DNA from: Hymenobacter negativus
GTDB lineage: Bacteria; Bacteroidota; Bacteroidia; Cytophagales; Hymenobacteraceae
Length of the DNA stretch: 64,000 nt
Direction: 5' to 3'
NCBI RefSeq assembly: GCF_016056375.1
Contig: NZ_JAEDAE010000003.1
Coordinates: 434,001 to 498,000 of the forward strand
Part shown: piece by piece, positions 53,710 to 63,120 of the stretch
Layout of the letters: each line of letters starts with the position of its first letter
Position numbering within the stretch: position 1 is the first letter of the stretch
Notes under the pieces: generated by a model
The model's input: only the letters and a program-made list of their open reading frames with translations
Database searches by the model: none
What the model was told of the DNA's origin: nothing
Made by a program: the position numbers and the translations under genes

Positions 53710-53982
53710 CTACAAAGTGCTGGCGTAGCCAAGTAAGGTCTGAGCGGTTTCGTCGTCGGCGCAGGTCTGCCGCAGGTCTGCAAGAATTTTTTTGGCGTAT
53801 TCGGCCGCAACGAGGTTTTTGTGGTAAAGCTTGAGGTCCTGCAGCAATTCGCTGATATCGTACCAGTCAATATCGGCCAGCAATTCCTTTTCCTGCGCCG
53901 AGGCTTGTTTCTTGAACAGGTGATTATCCCAGCGGTACTTGATGAGGACGGCGAGCTTGGCAACGGTGAGCATGGCAGGCAT
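53710..53982 (-). CDS. Small conserved-looking helical protein next to MoxR
   Basis: A 90-residue soluble, helical protein with a short hydrophobic N-terminal stretch (LTVAKLAVLIKYRW) and charged remainder. I do not recognise a family. It fits exactly between the DUF4350 gene (3-base gap) and MoxR (no gap), which suggests translation in one unit. An overlapping frame at 53685-53963 has a shadow-like composition and is rejected. ATG codons at 53982 and 53973 are both possible starts. Because of the tight packing it may be a subunit or adaptor for the MoxR system. Confidence 0.72.
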   Translation of the reverse strand: MPAMLTVAKLAVLIKYRWDNHLFKKQASAQEKELLADIDWYDISELLQDLKLYHKNLVAAEYAKKILADLRQTCADDETAQTLLGYASTL

Positions 53983-53985
53983 CGG

Positions 53986-55512
53986 TTAGCGGTGGGCTTC
54001 GCGCTTGAAATCAGTCAGCGCCCTGCTTAATTGCAGCAATTGCTGGTCGTTCATCTGCGGAGCGGTACGGGCGAAATTTACCAGCCGCAGCAGCTCATCA
54101 ACGCGCGGCCGGGCCAGGCCGGATTTCTGGCTGAGCCGCTCCCGGAAGTTCTCATCGCCAAAATCCGGGCTCGTTTCCTGGAAATGCGTGCGCAAATAAT
54201 CCATAAACAGGCCCACTTTTTTCTCCGCAATCAGGGCGTGGCTGCTGCCCTGGCGGTAAAGGCTGGCCACTGTGCGCGTAAACAGCAGCGTGGTATTGGG
54301 TAGCGGCTTGAGCGTGGGAATGATGCGCTGCCGCCGCCGCGCTTCCACCAGCACAAACAGGATTCCGCCGATGATGAGCAGGTACCAGGCCGTATTCAAC
54401 GCTTCGTGGCCGCTCACGAGGCGCAGCAGCGACTGGTCGCCGAGGCGGCCCTGCTTCTGGTATTCGTCCCACCAGGTAGGCCGGGCGGGCAGGTAGGAGA
54501 GGGCCGTGGCCGCAAACTGCGTGCTGGCGGGCCGCAGCACAAACTGGTTGGTGAAGGCAATGGGCACCGAGCACAGGTACACGTGCCCGCGCCCATAGTC
54601 GAGGCGCACGAACACGGGGCGGCCCTGCGCATCGGTGGCTAGGGCGCGGCCCACGCGGCCCGAATCCACCACGAAGCGCACGTTGGCATCGCCGCCGGGC
54701 AGACGGTAGCGCGGGCAAGCTAAGGCCGGGTTGTTGAAGCGCACCGTCACCGAATCGGGCACGGGCAGGCCGCGCGGGCCGACGTGGGTGGGCAGCTTCA
54801 CGGTGCGGGTGCGGACGCCCAGCGTATCGAGCAGCGCGCTGGTGGAATCGCCAACGTTTTCGGCCACGATGAACACGTCGTTGCCATTGGCAATAAAGCG
54901 CAGCAGGGCGTGGGCATCGGTGGCGCTGGCTTCAAACGTGGTGTTGACGAACAGATAGTTGGCGCGAAGGCTCAACAAGTGCTCAGTAGTCCGGTCGTGC
55001 CCTTCCTCGTCATTTTCTTCGTACTCATCTTCCGAAGTCGTGCTACTGTCGGAAGCTACTGCGGCCGTATCAACGACAGGTTCTGCGGGGTATTCGTCGT
55101 CTAAACGAGGACCTGAAGAGCCAGATGACTTCGGGTGCGCGCTGGGCAATGGCTGCTTTTCGGCCGGCTGATTAGTGGAATCCGTGATGTCTCTGACATA
55201 TGCTTTTGTCTGATGGCTGCTGTCTCCCGCCGTGGTGATGGTGCGTGCCTGCGATTCGGCCAGCGCATCGGTTACTTTCAGCGAGATGCCAGTGAGCTGG
55301 TTGTAGATGGGCAGGCGCGTGGTCTGAACGGAATCGGTGCCGAGCAGGCGCGGCAGCTGGTCATACAGCACGTAGGTGCCGTAAGGAATTTTGTCCTTGT
55401 TGATGAGCGTGGGGCGCCAGTCCACCGGCTTGGGCCGGTAGTATTCCAGCGCCACGTAGGCGCCAAACAGGGCCAGCAAACCCAGCAGATACCAGCGGAA
55501 AGTCGAGGTCAT
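53986..55512 (-). CDS. DUF4350 membrane protein with acidic insertion
   Basis: A 508-residue DUF4350 protein of the MoxR cluster. An N-terminal transmembrane helix (about 7-25) is followed by PVDWRPTLINKDKIPYGTYVLYD, quoted here only in part, which is typical of Bacteroidota DUF4350. Residues about 85-180 form a Ser/Asp/Glu-rich insertion (DSSTTSEDEYEENDEEGHD). The conserved fold resumes at LLSLRANYLFVNT. A second helix (about 375-393) and a cytoplasmic helical domain complete it. The insertion adds roughly 90 residues over related proteins as I know them. Confidence 0.86.
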   Translation of the reverse strand: MTSTFRWYLLGLLALFGAYVALEYYRPKPVDWRPTLINKDKIPYGTYVLYDQLPRLLGTDSVQTTRLPIYNQLTGISLKVTDALAESQARTITTAGDSSHQTKAYVRDITDSTNQPAEKQPLPSAHPKSSGSSGPRLDDEYPAEPVVDTAAVASDSSTTSEDEYEENDEEGHDRTTEHLLSLRANYLFVNTTFEASATDAHALLRFIANGNDVFIVAENVGDSTSALLDTLGVRTRTVKLPTHVGPRGLPVPDSVTVRFNNPALACPRYRLPGGDANVRFVVDSGRVGRALATDAQGRPVFVRLDYGRGHVYLCSVPIAFTNQFVLRPASTQFAATALSYLPARPTWWDEYQKQGRLGDQSLLRLVSGHEALNTAWYLLIIGGILFVLVEARRRQRIIPTLKPLPNTTLLFTRTVASLYRQGSSHALIAEKKVGLFMDYLRTHFQETSPDFGDENFRERLSQKSGLARPRVDELLRLVNFARTAPQMNDQQLLQLSRALTDFKREAHR

Positions 55513-55529
55513 AAAGCAGGGAAATTAAC

Positions 55530-56306
55530 TCAGGCGGCACGCCGGGCCGCGGGGCCAGCCACCAGCGTTTGGAAAGCCCGTTGGCCGGCCCGCACCCGCT
55601 CATACAGCGGCTCGGACAGCGCCAGCTCGCCGTACCACACAAACTCGAACTGCCGGGTAATTTCGCGAAAGTCGTCCCGGATAGCACCGGTGGGCGGCAA
55701 TTCGGCCAAGTAAGCGTGATTGGTTTTGTCGGGCTGCCAGTTGATGAGGCCGCGGTCCGACAGTGTTTTTAGCAATTGCAGGTAGCCCAGGCGCACAGCC
55801 AGCCGCCAGTTGCCGGCCGCTTCGGCCTCGGCCAGGCGGGTGGCAAAATCCACTTCGTGAATGTTCTCGGCGGCGGTGTCGTAGGCCAGGGGCGCGCGCC
55901 GGGGCGAGCGGCCAAACAGGGCCGTGAAGTCGATTTGCAGCAGTTTGAGCACCACAAACACGCCCGCGCCCAGAAACAGCGCATAGAACACCCAGCGCCA
56001 GAAGTGGCTGTAGCTGCGGCTGTTCAGCCATTCGATAACCGTTTGCCACACCCGCGCCCAAAACAGGCTCCAGGCGCTTTGCTCGGCGCGGGTGTCGGGC
56101 TCCACGTATTGAAACTCGCGCTGCCCGCGCAGCTCCCGCAGGCGGGCGGCATCGGGGCGGCGCTGCTGCGGGGCGGGGCCGGCATCGGGCGGCAGGGGCC
56201 AGGTGGCGGCGGGCCGGGCGGGCGCATCGGGCCGGGCGGCCCGGCAAGGGGCGGCCAGCACCAGCAGCAGCAACAAGGCCCGAAGCCAGGAAGAGAAAGC
56301 AGCCAC
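55530..56306 (-). CDS. DUF4129 membrane protein
   Basis: A 258-residue protein with an N-terminal signal or anchor (about 5-23), a Pro/Ala-rich segment, a transmembrane helix (about 97-117) and a C-terminal DUF4129 domain. The domain contains RLAEAEAAGNWRLAVRLGYL and the FVWYGELALSEPLYERV block. It lies in the canonical order of MoxR clusters, 17 bases before the DUF4350 gene. Its function is unknown; DUF4129 domains are often found with transglutaminase-like proteins, but no such domain is present here. Confidence 0.88.
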   Translation of the reverse strand: MAAFSSWLRALLLLLVLAAPCRAARPDAPARPAATWPLPPDAGPAPQQRRPDAARLRELRGQREFQYVEPDTRAEQSAWSLFWARVWQTVIEWLNSRSYSHFWRWVFYALFLGAGVFVVLKLLQIDFTALFGRSPRRAPLAYDTAAENIHEVDFATRLAEAEAAGNWRLAVRLGYLQLLKTLSDRGLINWQPDKTNHAYLAELPPTGAIRDDFREITRQFEFVWYGELALSEPLYERVRAGQRAFQTLVAGPAARRAA

Positions 56307-56377
56307 GAAGGAAATAGGGAGAAGGAAAGAAGGATGGGGTTTCAGCCAGTTAATCAGGGCTGTCGCCCAAATGAGAG

Positions 56378-57346
56378 CTAGTATTCGCCTTCGTCATCGG
56401 GGCGGTAGTCGGTGTTGTGCACGGGGACGGGAGCCCGACCAAGCTGGTCCACCATTTGGCGCAGGCCGATGCCGTCGCGGCGCTCCACCAGGTTAAAGTA
56501 CTGGAAGGCAATGGCCAGCAGGATGGGCGGGTAAATCAACAGGTTGAGCACCCCGCCGAGCGTGGTAAGCACAATGAGTAGTACACTGAAGTCTTGGTTG
56601 GCGCCGTCGGTGCCCAGCGCGCCGCGCGCCATGCCCAGCGTGAGGCCGCCCGCCATGGCCCCCACCACCGCAAACAAAATCCCGAGCATAAACAACATGA
56701 TGAATAGCAGGCCGAAAGTCGACCACCACTTGCCCTTAATCAGCTGTAGGCAGCGGCTCAGCGTGGCGCCGAAGCCACTGCCTTCCATCACCTTCACCAC
56801 AAAAAACAGGCTGAACGCGACAGATAAATAAATGCCCGGTATCGCGAGCAGGAAGAAGCCAATTATAATCAATATCGCCAGCCCGAAATACGACAGGAAC
56901 GAGCCCAGGAAATGCTCCTTCACTCCCTGCCATACCTCGCCCGGCATGATGGGCTCATTCGTGGGAGCGGGGTGCATGCAGAGCTTCACGTAGCTGTACA
57001 CGGTGAGCACCAGCAGCGTAGCAAAAGCAAAGCTGACGGATATGTTGAGCCAATACAGAGGCGTGCCCGTCATGCGCCCCATCAGGGCCAGTTGCTCCAG
57101 CGCGGCCGTGTTGGGCGAGTAGCGGGTACCGGAGCGCACCGCCCCCAGCGTTTCCTGCAGCATCTGCTGTTGCAGCACGGCGGCCGCCACGCCCCGCAGC
57201 AGCGCTGCCGGCAGCACAATGTAGAGCAAGGCCCGCCCCAGGCCCCTCCAGTGGGCGCCGATGAACTCAAACGTAGCCGAAAATTTCTGGCCAAAATCCC
57301 GCTGCTGGCGAAAATCAGATTCCTGGGTAAAGGGTAAGCGCGTCAT
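56378..57346 (-). CDS. Polytopic membrane protein of the MoxR cluster
   Basis: A 322-residue membrane protein with about six transmembrane helices. A soluble N-terminal 30 residues (RDFGQKFSATFEFIGAHW) is followed by helices interrupted by a periplasmic loop. Glycine-rich helices include GAMAGGLTLGMARGALG. It resembles the DUF4013/GPDPase-membrane-domain type, but I am not sure of the family. It lies between the SpoIIM and DUF4129 genes and runs with them. Confidence 0.75.
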   Translation of the reverse strand: MTRLPFTQESDFRQQRDFGQKFSATFEFIGAHWRGLGRALLYIVLPAALLRGVAAAVLQQQMLQETLGAVRSGTRYSPNTAALEQLALMGRMTGTPLYWLNISVSFAFATLLVLTVYSYVKLCMHPAPTNEPIMPGEVWQGVKEHFLGSFLSYFGLAILIIIGFFLLAIPGIYLSVAFSLFFVVKVMEGSGFGATLSRCLQLIKGKWWSTFGLLFIMLFMLGILFAVVGAMAGGLTLGMARGALGTDGANQDFSVLLIVLTTLGGVLNLLIYPPILLAIAFQYFNLVERRDGIGLRQMVDQLGRAPVPVHNTDYRPDDEGEY

Positions 57347-57388
57347 AAAAAGAATGGAAGGGAAGAAATAAAGCCCAGCATGACCGGC

Positions 57389-58363
57389 CTAGCGGCCCGC
57401 CGCAGCTGGTGCGGCCAGCACCGCGCCCTGCCGCCGCAGCCGCCACGGGTACCACCCGAAGTACCACAGAATGAACGCCGCCGAACTGCCGATAATGGCC
57501 ACGCTGGCCGCCACCGGCATCTCGGTGTGGCGCGTCACGAAGCTTTCGAGAAAGCCGGCCAGCATAAAAATGGGCACCAGCCCCAGCGCCAGCTTGCCGC
57601 CCTCGCGGGCCGCGTGCCGAAACGACTCGGCCCGGCTGTGCGTGCCCGGAAACAAGATGCCCTGGGCCATAACAAAGCCCGCACCGCCGGCCAGCACAAT
57701 GGCCGAAATTTCCAGCGTGCCGTGAATCCAGATGGTGAGCACCGAAGCGGCCAGGACATGCTGCTGGTAGAAAAAATACTGAAACGAGCCCAGCATTAGG
57801 CCGTTGTAGAACAGCGCCGCGCCCGTGCCCAACCCCGCCGTGATGCCCATGGCAAAAGCCGTGAGTGCCACCTTGATGTTGTTGAAAGTAATGAAGAGGA
57901 ACATCGACGTTTCCTCGTCGCTCTTGTAAATGGCCATCGGGTCGCCCCGATGAATGTTTTCCAGCGTCTGGTTCACATAATTGTCGCCCAGAATGCTGCG
58001 CACGAAGGTGTCGTCATACGCCGCCGAAAGGGCACCCAGGGCCGTGCACAGCACAAAAAATAGCAGCGTCCAGGCCAGCACGCCCTGATGGCGGCTTACC
58101 ACCAGCGGCAGCTCGCGCGCCCAGAAGTGGCCGAAACGGCCCCTGGCCTCGGCTTTGTTCTTGTAAATGGCCTGGTGCAGCTTGCCCGTGAGTGTGTTGA
58201 GGTAGGCCGTGGTGGGCGACTCCGGGTAAAAGGTTTGGGCGTAGGCCAGGTCATCGGTCAGGGCTACGAAGCGGGCAGCCAGCTCGTCGGGATTGGTGGC
58301 GGGCGTGGTTTCGTACTGCTGCCAGCGGGCCTGATTTTGCCGCAGGAAAAGGGCTTCGCGCAT
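57389..58363 (-). CDS. SpoIIM-like (stage II sporulation protein M family) membrane protein
   Basis: A 324-residue membrane protein of the SpoIIM superfamily. The N-terminal cytoplasmic segment MREALFLRQNQARWQQYE and the DDLAYAQTFYPESPTTAYLN block are typical of the Bacteroidota form. A first helix near 110-130 and a later group of four helices contain FNNIKVALTAFAMGI and WIHGTLEISAIVLAGGAGF. It is not evidence of sporulation, since this family is common in non-sporulating phyla. It is the first gene of the leftward MoxR cluster. Confidence 0.93.
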   Translation of the reverse strand: MREALFLRQNQARWQQYETTPATNPDELAARFVALTDDLAYAQTFYPESPTTAYLNTLTGKLHQAIYKNKAEARGRFGHFWARELPLVVSRHQGVLAWTLLFFVLCTALGALSAAYDDTFVRSILGDNYVNQTLENIHRGDPMAIYKSDEETSMFLFITFNNIKVALTAFAMGITAGLGTGAALFYNGLMLGSFQYFFYQQHVLAASVLTIWIHGTLEISAIVLAGGAGFVMAQGILFPGTHSRAESFRHAAREGGKLALGLVPIFMLAGFLESFVTRHTEMPVAASVAIIGSSAAFILWYFGWYPWRLRRQGAVLAAPAAAGR

Positions 58364-58532
58364 GGGGCGTGGAATAGGACCTTAAAGGTAGCAAAAGCGG
58401 CGATAGTAGCAGAATATCAGAAAAAAAGAGGCCGGGCTGCGTGCGCTGTCTGGCTGGTTATATGCCCGGGTTCGCCGTACTTTTCGCGGCCGAATCTTGG
58501 ACCCACATTATCCCGCTACCGCCGGCCCATTT

Positions 58533-59258
58533 ATGAGCACCATTCGCATTCAGACTACCCAAAACGTTTCGTTAGAATATGAAATTGCCAGCGCCGGCGA
58601 CCGCATTCTGGCGTCGCTTATCGACTATGGCCTGTATTTCGTGTGGTTTATCGCTTGGAGCGTGCTCAACGGTGAGTATCACCTCAGCCCCGGCGGACGG
58701 GCGGGCCAGGTGATACCTCTGCTACCCACTACCTTCTACATGCTGGCCTGCGAGGTGTTTTTCAACGGCCAGACGCTGGGCAAAAAAGCCCGCGGCCTGC
58801 GCGTGGTGCGGCTGGACGGTACCCGTGCCGGCCTCGGCGACTACCTGCTGCGGTGGCTGCTGCGGCCCATCGAAATTGTGGCTACCTCGGGCGTGGTGGC
58901 CCTGATTACCATCCTGCTCAATGGCCGGGGCCAGCGCCTAGGCGACCTCGCCGCTGGCACCACCGTCATCAGCCTCACAAAGCGGCCCAGCTATGCCACG
59001 CCCCTGGCTGGCGAGGTGGCGGCCATTGCGGGCTACCAGCCGGTCTTTACGCAGGCCGCCGCCCTGACCGACCACGACGTGGCGCTCATCCGCAAGTTGC
59101 TTTACCATGGCAGCAAGCAGGAGAATTACTTGTTGCTGAACGAAGTGGCAAATAAGGTGAAAGCCATTACCGGCATTCAAACCAGTTTGCAGGACGGCCC
59201 ATTTTTGAAAACCATTCTGCGTGACCACGCCCATCTGGCGGTGCACGGTTCCGTTTAA
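58533..59258 (+). CDS. RDD-family membrane protein
   Basis: A 241-residue RDD protein with an N-terminal RDD domain of two or three transmembrane helices. The ATG at 58533 gives MSTIRIQTTQNVSLEYEIAS, the usual start for this family; the longer frame from 58497 is rejected. Motifs include GDRILASLIDYGLYFVWF, LGKKARGLRVVRLDG and the RGQRLGDLAAGTTVI block. The C-terminal 80 residues are soluble. RDD genes usually accompany SpoIIM in MoxR clusters; here it is divergent from the SpoIIM gene. Confidence 0.93.
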   Translation: MSTIRIQTTQNVSLEYEIASAGDRILASLIDYGLYFVWFIAWSVLNGEYHLSPGGRAGQVIPLLPTTFYMLACEVFFNGQTLGKKARGLRVVRLDGTRAGLGDYLLRWLLRPIEIVATSGVVALITILLNGRGQRLGDLAAGTTVISLTKRPSYATPLAGEVAAIAGYQPVFTQAAALTDHDVALIRKLLYHGSKQENYLLLNEVANKVKAITGIQTSLQDGPFLKTILRDHAHLAVHGSV

Positions 59259-59279
59259 GCTCCGGAAATAAATCCCACA

Positions 59280-59312
59280 AAAAAGGCCCGCTGAATTTCA
59301 GCGGGCCTTTTT
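59280..59312. terminator. Bidirectional terminator between the RDD and M36 genes
   Basis: Arms 59280-59293 and 59299-59312 form a 14-bp stem with A-run, GC core and T-run. It serves the rightward RDD gene and the leftward peptidase gene. Confidence 0.9.
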
Positions 59313-59332
59313 TGTGAGGGGCTAACCGGCGG

Positions 59333-62300
59333 TTATTCCCGCTCTACGCGCAGCATGGTGGCGCTGCCGTCGGGCAGTTGCAGGCGCACCAGGTAGAGGC
59401 CGGCGCGCAGGGCGGCGGCTTCGTTCCAGGTGAGGGTGCTGGTGCCAGCGGCCACACGGTCTACGGTGCGGTGCAGCAGCAGGCGGCCGGCCACATCATA
59501 GAGGTCGAGGTCCATCTTGGGCTGGGCCGAAGGCAGGTTCAGGCGGAGCTGCAGGCCCTGCGAGCCGAAGGGGTTGGGCTGGGCCGTGAACTCGCTGGCC
59601 TGGGCGAGGCCGGTTTTCTGAGCGGTTGTGGTATTGGTGGTCAGGTAGGTGGTCACGGTCTGGGTGCTTTGCAGCACGTTGGAACCGTTGCGAAGCTCCA
59701 CAATCTGATTGCCGCCACAGCCATTGATAACCTGGATATCGTCAATGAACCAGCCCTCGAAAGTGCCGGGGCTGCCGTTGTCGGTGCGGGTGCGGAAGCG
59801 CACGAGCATCGGCATGCCCGCGAAGGAGCGCAGGTCGAGCGCCGAGCGGATGAAACCGGCGGTGCCGGTCACGCTCCGGCCCGAGAAGCATTTCTGGCCG
59901 GGGGCCGTGGTGCTGGCATCGAAGGTGCTGTTGTAGCCATTCTGAATCCAGAGGGTGGCCGGGTTCTGCCAGGTGGTGCCGTTGTTGGTGGATATTTCCA
60001 CGGTGCCGCCGTCGTAGCTGCCCTCAAAGTCGAAATAGTGGTAGAACGAGAGCACCGACAGGCCCGTGGGCGTGAACGGGGTCGAGGTCAGCACGAAATC
60101 GGTGGGGATGGCCGGAGCCGTGGCCCACCACGAGGTGGTGCCGCTGTTGGCGTGGGCCGTGCTGGTGGTCCAGGTGGAAGTGCCGGTGATGGGCTGCGCA
60201 GCGAAGCCGCCGGTCGTGTTGGCTTCCCGGTTGTCGTTTACGGGCGTAACCGGCGCGCAGGCACTGGCCGCCGCCGCCTGGCCCAGGAAGCGCAGCGTGC
60301 GCGTCTGGCCCGGCGCCGTGAACGTAATGTTGCTGAACGTGACCTTGTTGCCCACGAGCGTGCCGCCGGTGGTGCTGCTCACGAACTGCATGCCCGTGGG
60401 CAGCTCGTCGGTGAGGGTGTAAGGAGCGGTGGGCACGCTGCAATTGCAGGCCAGCTTGTACTCGTTGGTGAAGGTGTTGCCGGAAACCAGCGGCGTCACT
60501 TTTTGCAGCGTCACGGGCGGCGGCATGTCGAAGGCCGCCGTTTGGTCGGTGGCGCTGCCCGAAGAGCCTTCCACGGCGCTGTAGCCCATGCCGCGGCGGG
60601 CAAACGCGTTCCAAATGGTGCAGTGGTACTGGCCCTGGTAGAGCAGCGAATCGGCAGCCAGGATGGCGTCGCGGGCGTCGAGGAAGCCGGGCTGGCAGGG
60701 CTGGAGCTTCATGCCTTGCAACACCAGCTGCATGGCAATGTTGTTGCCGCCGTTGGCGGCTCCGTTATACAGGTTGGGCTCGATGCGGCCGCGTTGCTGG
60801 ATGATGTTCCAGGTCATGTCCCACAGGGCAGCGCACCAGATTTCGCCAATGGCGTGTACTTCGGGGTTGGTGGCCACGTTGGCGTAGGTCAGCGGGTTTA
60901 CCGTGAGGTTGGTGGAGTAGGGGTAGCGGCGGATGCCGCTGCCGGTGGCCGTCTGGCCAGAGGCGTAGGTGCCTACGGGGCGGGCGTTGGGGCCGTCGGT
61001 GAGGGCCGCCGTGGTCCAGTCGGTGGTCAGCATCAGGGCCAGGTAGTCGCTCCAGCCTTCGCCGCCTTGCTCGGCATTGTTGAGGCAGCTGCTGTTGGCG
61101 GGGCCGCCCGTGAGGCGGGTGCTCACGCCGTGGCCGTACTCGTGCACCATTACGCCGTTGTCGAAGTCACCATCCAGCATTGGGCCGGGCGCTGGCGCGC
61201 GGGGCAGGGTAACTTGGATGTTGTTGGTAATCTGAGCAACCAGGGTGGCCCCGTCGGCCTGCGAAATCATTACCGAAGGAATGGTAACCGTGTTGTCGCT
61301 GCCACCCATTACCGAAGGCGCACCGGCCACGTTGTTTACCACAATGGCGGCGGTGGCACCGGCCAGTTGGGCATTTTTCACTTTCACCGAGAAATTGCAG
61401 CTACCCCGGTAAATCAGCGCGATTTTGCCGGTGAGCGCCGTGGCGGTAGTGGCGGTGCAGCCCAAGTTACCCGCGTCGTTGTACAGCGCCAGTTGGCCCG
61501 AAATAGGACCCAGCGTGGCAAGGCTGTTGTTGGTGCTGAAACCGCCTTCCACGGCCGGATAGCTGCCGGCCACGGTGCTAGGGGCCGTCACTATCAGCGA
61601 ATAAGATGGCGTGGCGGCACTCCAGAGGTACATCTGCATGCGGCCGCTGCTGCCGTCGGCCGGCGTGCTGAAGTTGGCATTGTTGGTGCCGAGGCCGTCC
61701 TGGGCTTCGGCTTTCACGTAGTCGTTGCCGCTGCCGCCCCGGCCCATGTTATCGGCCTGGAAGTTACCGGCAGCCTCCGTGAAGCCGTACTGGTAAGTGA
61801 TGTCGTGGATGATGTTGTTCCAGTAGAACAGGTTGGTAACGGCCGCGTTGCGGTTGGTAGTGCCGCCGGGCGCCAGGGTGAAATCGGGCGTGTAGTTGAA
61901 GCTGAGGGCAGGGGCTGCCGTCGTCGAGTTGGCGTAGTTGCCGGGCGCGTTGGTGTTGGCGGCGTCGTCGTAGGCGGCCACGTTGTTGCCCCGCGTGAAG
62001 GCGTAGTTGGTGGTGCCGTCGAAGTTCCAGCCGTAGGTGGTGGCGTTGTTGGTGGCCCCGGCTTTCAGCCACGGGTCGGTATCGGTCTGAACGCCGGTGG
62101 CCGTGGGCCGCTCCCGGGGGAAGGGAATTACCAGAAACGATGTCGAGGTGGTAGTGGGCGGCGGCGGGGGAAGGAACTGGGCGGCCTTCGCAACCGTGGC
62201 CACTGCGCCTTTAGTGGCCACAGCAGCGGGCCGGGCGTGAGGGGCAGCGGCTTCGCTCACGGTCCAGTTGTCCTGGCTCACGATGGCACCCGAGGCGGCA

Positions 62301-62899
62301 TCTACCCGCACGTTCCACCAGTCGGGCGAGCCGAGCAGGTCGACGTTCACGTTCCAAGTCAGGTGGGCCTTGCCGGCCTCATCAAATGCCCAGGTTAGGC
62401 TGGCCACAATGTCTTGCCGGGCCACGCCGCTGGCGGCGAAGGTCTGGCGGGCTTCGGGGCCACTCTCTTCCGTGAGGCGGAGTGGGGTAGCGGCGAAGGG
62501 ACGGTCCAGATGCTGCAAGGCGCGGCTCACGGCCACCGCAGCCGTGATGGCCGGTGTGGCGGGCACGCCCGCAAACTGCTTGGCCGGCACAAACGCTCCG
62601 GTGTGCGAGGCCAGGCGGCTGCCCACAAACGCCAGCGACTGAATCTTGTTAAAGACCGGAATTCCCTGGTATAGCTGCTGCACGTACATGTGCTCCAGGC
62701 CGTTGGCATCGGCGTAGGCACTGCTCATGCGCAGGTCGGCGGGCGCAAAGCCGGGGCCTGCCCACTGGCTGCGCACGGCCAAGGCTTTCTCCATGGCCTG
62801 CTGGGGGGCAAGGGACTGCGCGTGTAGCGCAGTCAGCGGCAGCAGGCCGAGCAGGGCCAAGCTGAGCTTTTGAAAGGTAAAAGGTTTACTCACGGGCAA
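59333..62899 (-). CDS. Secreted M36 (fungalysin-type) metallopeptidase with type IX sorting domain
   Basis: A 1188-residue secreted zinc peptidase. A signal peptide (about 1-28, ending LHAQ) and an FTP-type propeptide (about 30-210) come first. The M36 catalytic domain has HEYGH with the first His at residue 586, and GWSDYLALML supplies the downstream Glu/Asp region. A protease-associated (PA) domain is inserted before it (about 440-550). Later regions include a beta-sandwich (about 900-1080) and a C-terminal sorting domain (about 1105-1188) with AQPNPFGSQGLQLRL and AGLYLVRLQLPDG. The sorting domain means secretion by the type IX system and surface attachment or release. Length is typical of Bacteroidota M36 proteins. 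Confidence 0.95.
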   Translation of the reverse strand: MPVSKPFTFQKLSLALLGLLPLTALHAQSLAPQQAMEKALAVRSQWAGPGFAPADLRMSSAYADANGLEHMYVQQLYQGIPVFNKIQSLAFVGSRLASHTGAFVPAKQFAGVPATPAITAAVAVSRALQHLDRPFAATPLRLTEESGPEARQTFAASGVARQDIVASLTWAFDEAGKAHLTWNVNVDLLGSPDWWNVRVDAASGAIVSQDNWTVSEAAAPHARPAAVATKGAVATVAKAAQFLPPPPPTTTSTSFLVIPFPRERPTATGVQTDTDPWLKAGATNNATTYGWNFDGTTNYAFTRGNNVAAYDDAANTNAPGNYANSTTAAPALSFNYTPDFTLAPGGTTNRNAAVTNLFYWNNIIHDITYQYGFTEAAGNFQADNMGRGGSGNDYVKAEAQDGLGTNNANFSTPADGSSGRMQMYLWSAATPSYSLIVTAPSTVAGSYPAVEGGFSTNNSLATLGPISGQLALYNDAGNLGCTATTATALTGKIALIYRGSCNFSVKVKNAQLAGATAAIVVNNVAGAPSVMGGSDNTVTIPSVMISQADGATLVAQITNNIQVTLPRAPAPGPMLDGDFDNGVMVHEYGHGVSTRLTGGPANSSCLNNAEQGGEGWSDYLALMLTTDWTTAALTDGPNARPVGTYASGQTATGSGIRRYPYSTNLTVNPLTYANVATNPEVHAIGEIWCAALWDMTWNIIQQRGRIEPNLYNGAANGGNNIAMQLVLQGMKLQPCQPGFLDARDAILAADSLLYQGQYHCTIWNAFARRGMGYSAVEGSSGSATDQTAAFDMPPPVTLQKVTPLVSGNTFTNEYKLACNCSVPTAPYTLTDELPTGMQFVSSTTGGTLVGNKVTFSNITFTAPGQTRTLRFLGQAAAASACAPVTPVNDNREANTTGGFAAQPITGTSTWTTSTAHANSGTTSWWATAPAIPTDFVLTSTPFTPTGLSVLSFYHYFDFEGSYDGGTVEISTNNGTTWQNPATLWIQNGYNSTFDASTTAPGQKCFSGRSVTGTAGFIRSALDLRSFAGMPMLVRFRTRTDNGSPGTFEGWFIDDIQVINGCGGNQIVELRNGSNVLQSTQTVTTYLTTNTTTAQKTGLAQASEFTAQPNPFGSQGLQLRLNLPSAQPKMDLDLYDVAGRLLLHRTVDRVAAGTSTLTWNEAAALRAGLYLVRLQLPDGSATMLRVERE

Positions 62900-63045
62900 A
62901 AAATAGGTAGTGATGAAACGTTATGAAGCTCGGAAAACTAAAAGTACAACATTCAAGGTGTTCCCCGATGATGGCAGGCAAACCATTGTCCTTAAATGAC
63001 TAAAACTTATTCTTTTTGAGAAGGATTTAACGCCCGGAAAGAAGG

Positions 63046-63079
63046 AAAGCCCCGCCGAATAATTTCGGCGGGGCTTTTT
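63046..63079 (-). terminator. Terminator downstream of the DUF4394 gene
   Basis: Arms 63046-63059 and 63064-63077 form a perfect 14-bp stem with a 4-base loop and A/T runs, 42 bases beyond the stop codon of the leftward gene. Confidence 0.9.
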
Positions 63080-63120
63080 CATAAGGAGGCTTGTAAGTGT
63101 GGCTAAGCCGTTGAGCAGGG

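Noticed and set aside
57389-58363. Sporulation gene
   Set aside because: The SpoIIM-like family is common in MoxR clusters of non-sporulating bacteria; no other sporulation gene is present.
59378-62398. 1006-codon open frame on the plus strand opposite the M36 peptidase gene
   Set aside because: Its protein is a monotonous Gly/Ala/Val/His/Arg sequence without domains. The minus strand encodes a complete M36 peptidase. Long antisense frames are expected in GC-rich DNA.
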